5,358 nt of DNA from assembly GCA_024641835.1 (NCBI GenBank), contig JAHECH010000355.1:1-5358 (forward strand), read 5' to 3'. The DNA comes from Deltaproteobacteria bacterium (GTDB taxonomy: Bacteria > Desulfobacterota > DSM-4660 > Desulfatiglandales > HGW-15). A model generated the notes under the pieces. The model saw only the letters and a list, made by a program, of their open reading frames with translations, was not told where the DNA came from and did no database searches. The stretch's first letter is position 1. Each line of letters opens with the position of its first letter. Positions 5,201 to 5,358 of the stretch are shown one piece after another. The translations under genes and the position numbers were made by a program.

Positions 5201-5358
5201 GTCTTCCCGCCCTTGTCCAAGTGTCGGATCCCGGGAGTTCGTCTCAAATGATCTTCTTGAGCAACCCGATGAATCAATAAACGAGCTTCGATTTCCTGTA
5301 AGGATTGTTGCGCGAATTTTACCATTAGCATTGAATCGCTTATTTTACAATACAAACA
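5201..5358. other. Upstream region of the molybdoprotein gene
   Basis: No gene was recognised here. The far end (about 5315-5358) is AT-rich and contains two TAAAAT-like hexamers on the minus strand, but no -35 box at proper spacing, so a promoter is possible but not called. A minus-strand open frame crossing it is out of frame with the molybdoprotein and has no family features. Confidence 0.5.

Noticed and set aside
1..5358. CRISPR array, tRNA, rRNA, riboswitch or phage genes
   Set aside because: No spaced direct repeats, no tRNA-like cloverleaf, and no recognisable riboswitch or phage signatures were seen on either strand.

Overview
This window comes from a bacterial chromosome of moderate base composition. 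The gene content suggests an anaerobe or microaerophile, possibly of the former Deltaproteobacteria (Desulfobacterota): a rubrerythrin-like diiron protein, an FAD pyridine-nucleotide oxidoreductase of the NirB/rubredoxin-reductase type, a two-domain TIGR04282/TIGR04283-type transferase, and a Tat-exported sulfite-oxidase-fold molybdoprotein. The lineage is inferred from gene content only; there is no rRNA or other phylogenetic marker here.

Layout. Bases 1-338 (minus) hold the N-terminal 112 residues of an FAD/NAD(P)-dependent oxidoreductase that runs off the left edge. A 108-base divergent intergenic region carries a good sigma-70-type promoter reading rightward into a 153-residue stand-alone ferritin-like (rubrerythrin-type) protein (447-908, plus). 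That gene ends two bases from the 3' end of a minus-strand block. Read 5' to 3' the block is pgl (6-phosphogluconolactonase, 4100-3357), glk (glucokinase, 3291-2290) and a fused nucleotide-sugar-transferase-like/glycosyltransferase gene (2230-911). Bases 4101-4543 hold no convincing gene but are rich in inverted repeats, including a 105-base near-perfect palindrome, and look like a small non-autonomous repeat element. Bases 4544-5200 (minus) encode a Tat-exported molybdopterin oxidoreductase of the SUOX/MsrP fold. Bases 5201-5358 are its upstream region, with nothing else recognised.

How the genes may work together. Glk and Pgl catalyse two nearby steps of glucose catabolism (glucose to glucose 6-phosphate, and 6-phosphogluconolactone to 6-phosphogluconate), feeding the oxidative pentose phosphate or Entner-Doudoroff route. 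The linking enzyme, glucose-6-phosphate dehydrogenase, is not in the window. The transferase downstream of glk may draw on the same sugar-phosphate pool, but its product is unknown. The divergent oxidoreductase and diiron protein plausibly form an NAD(P)H-driven peroxide or oxygen detoxification pair; this is inferred from family knowledge and arrangement.

No clearly new system is evident. The items most worth a second look are the structured intergenic element at about 4176-4536, the fused transferase, and the divergent oxidoreductase/ferritin-like pair.
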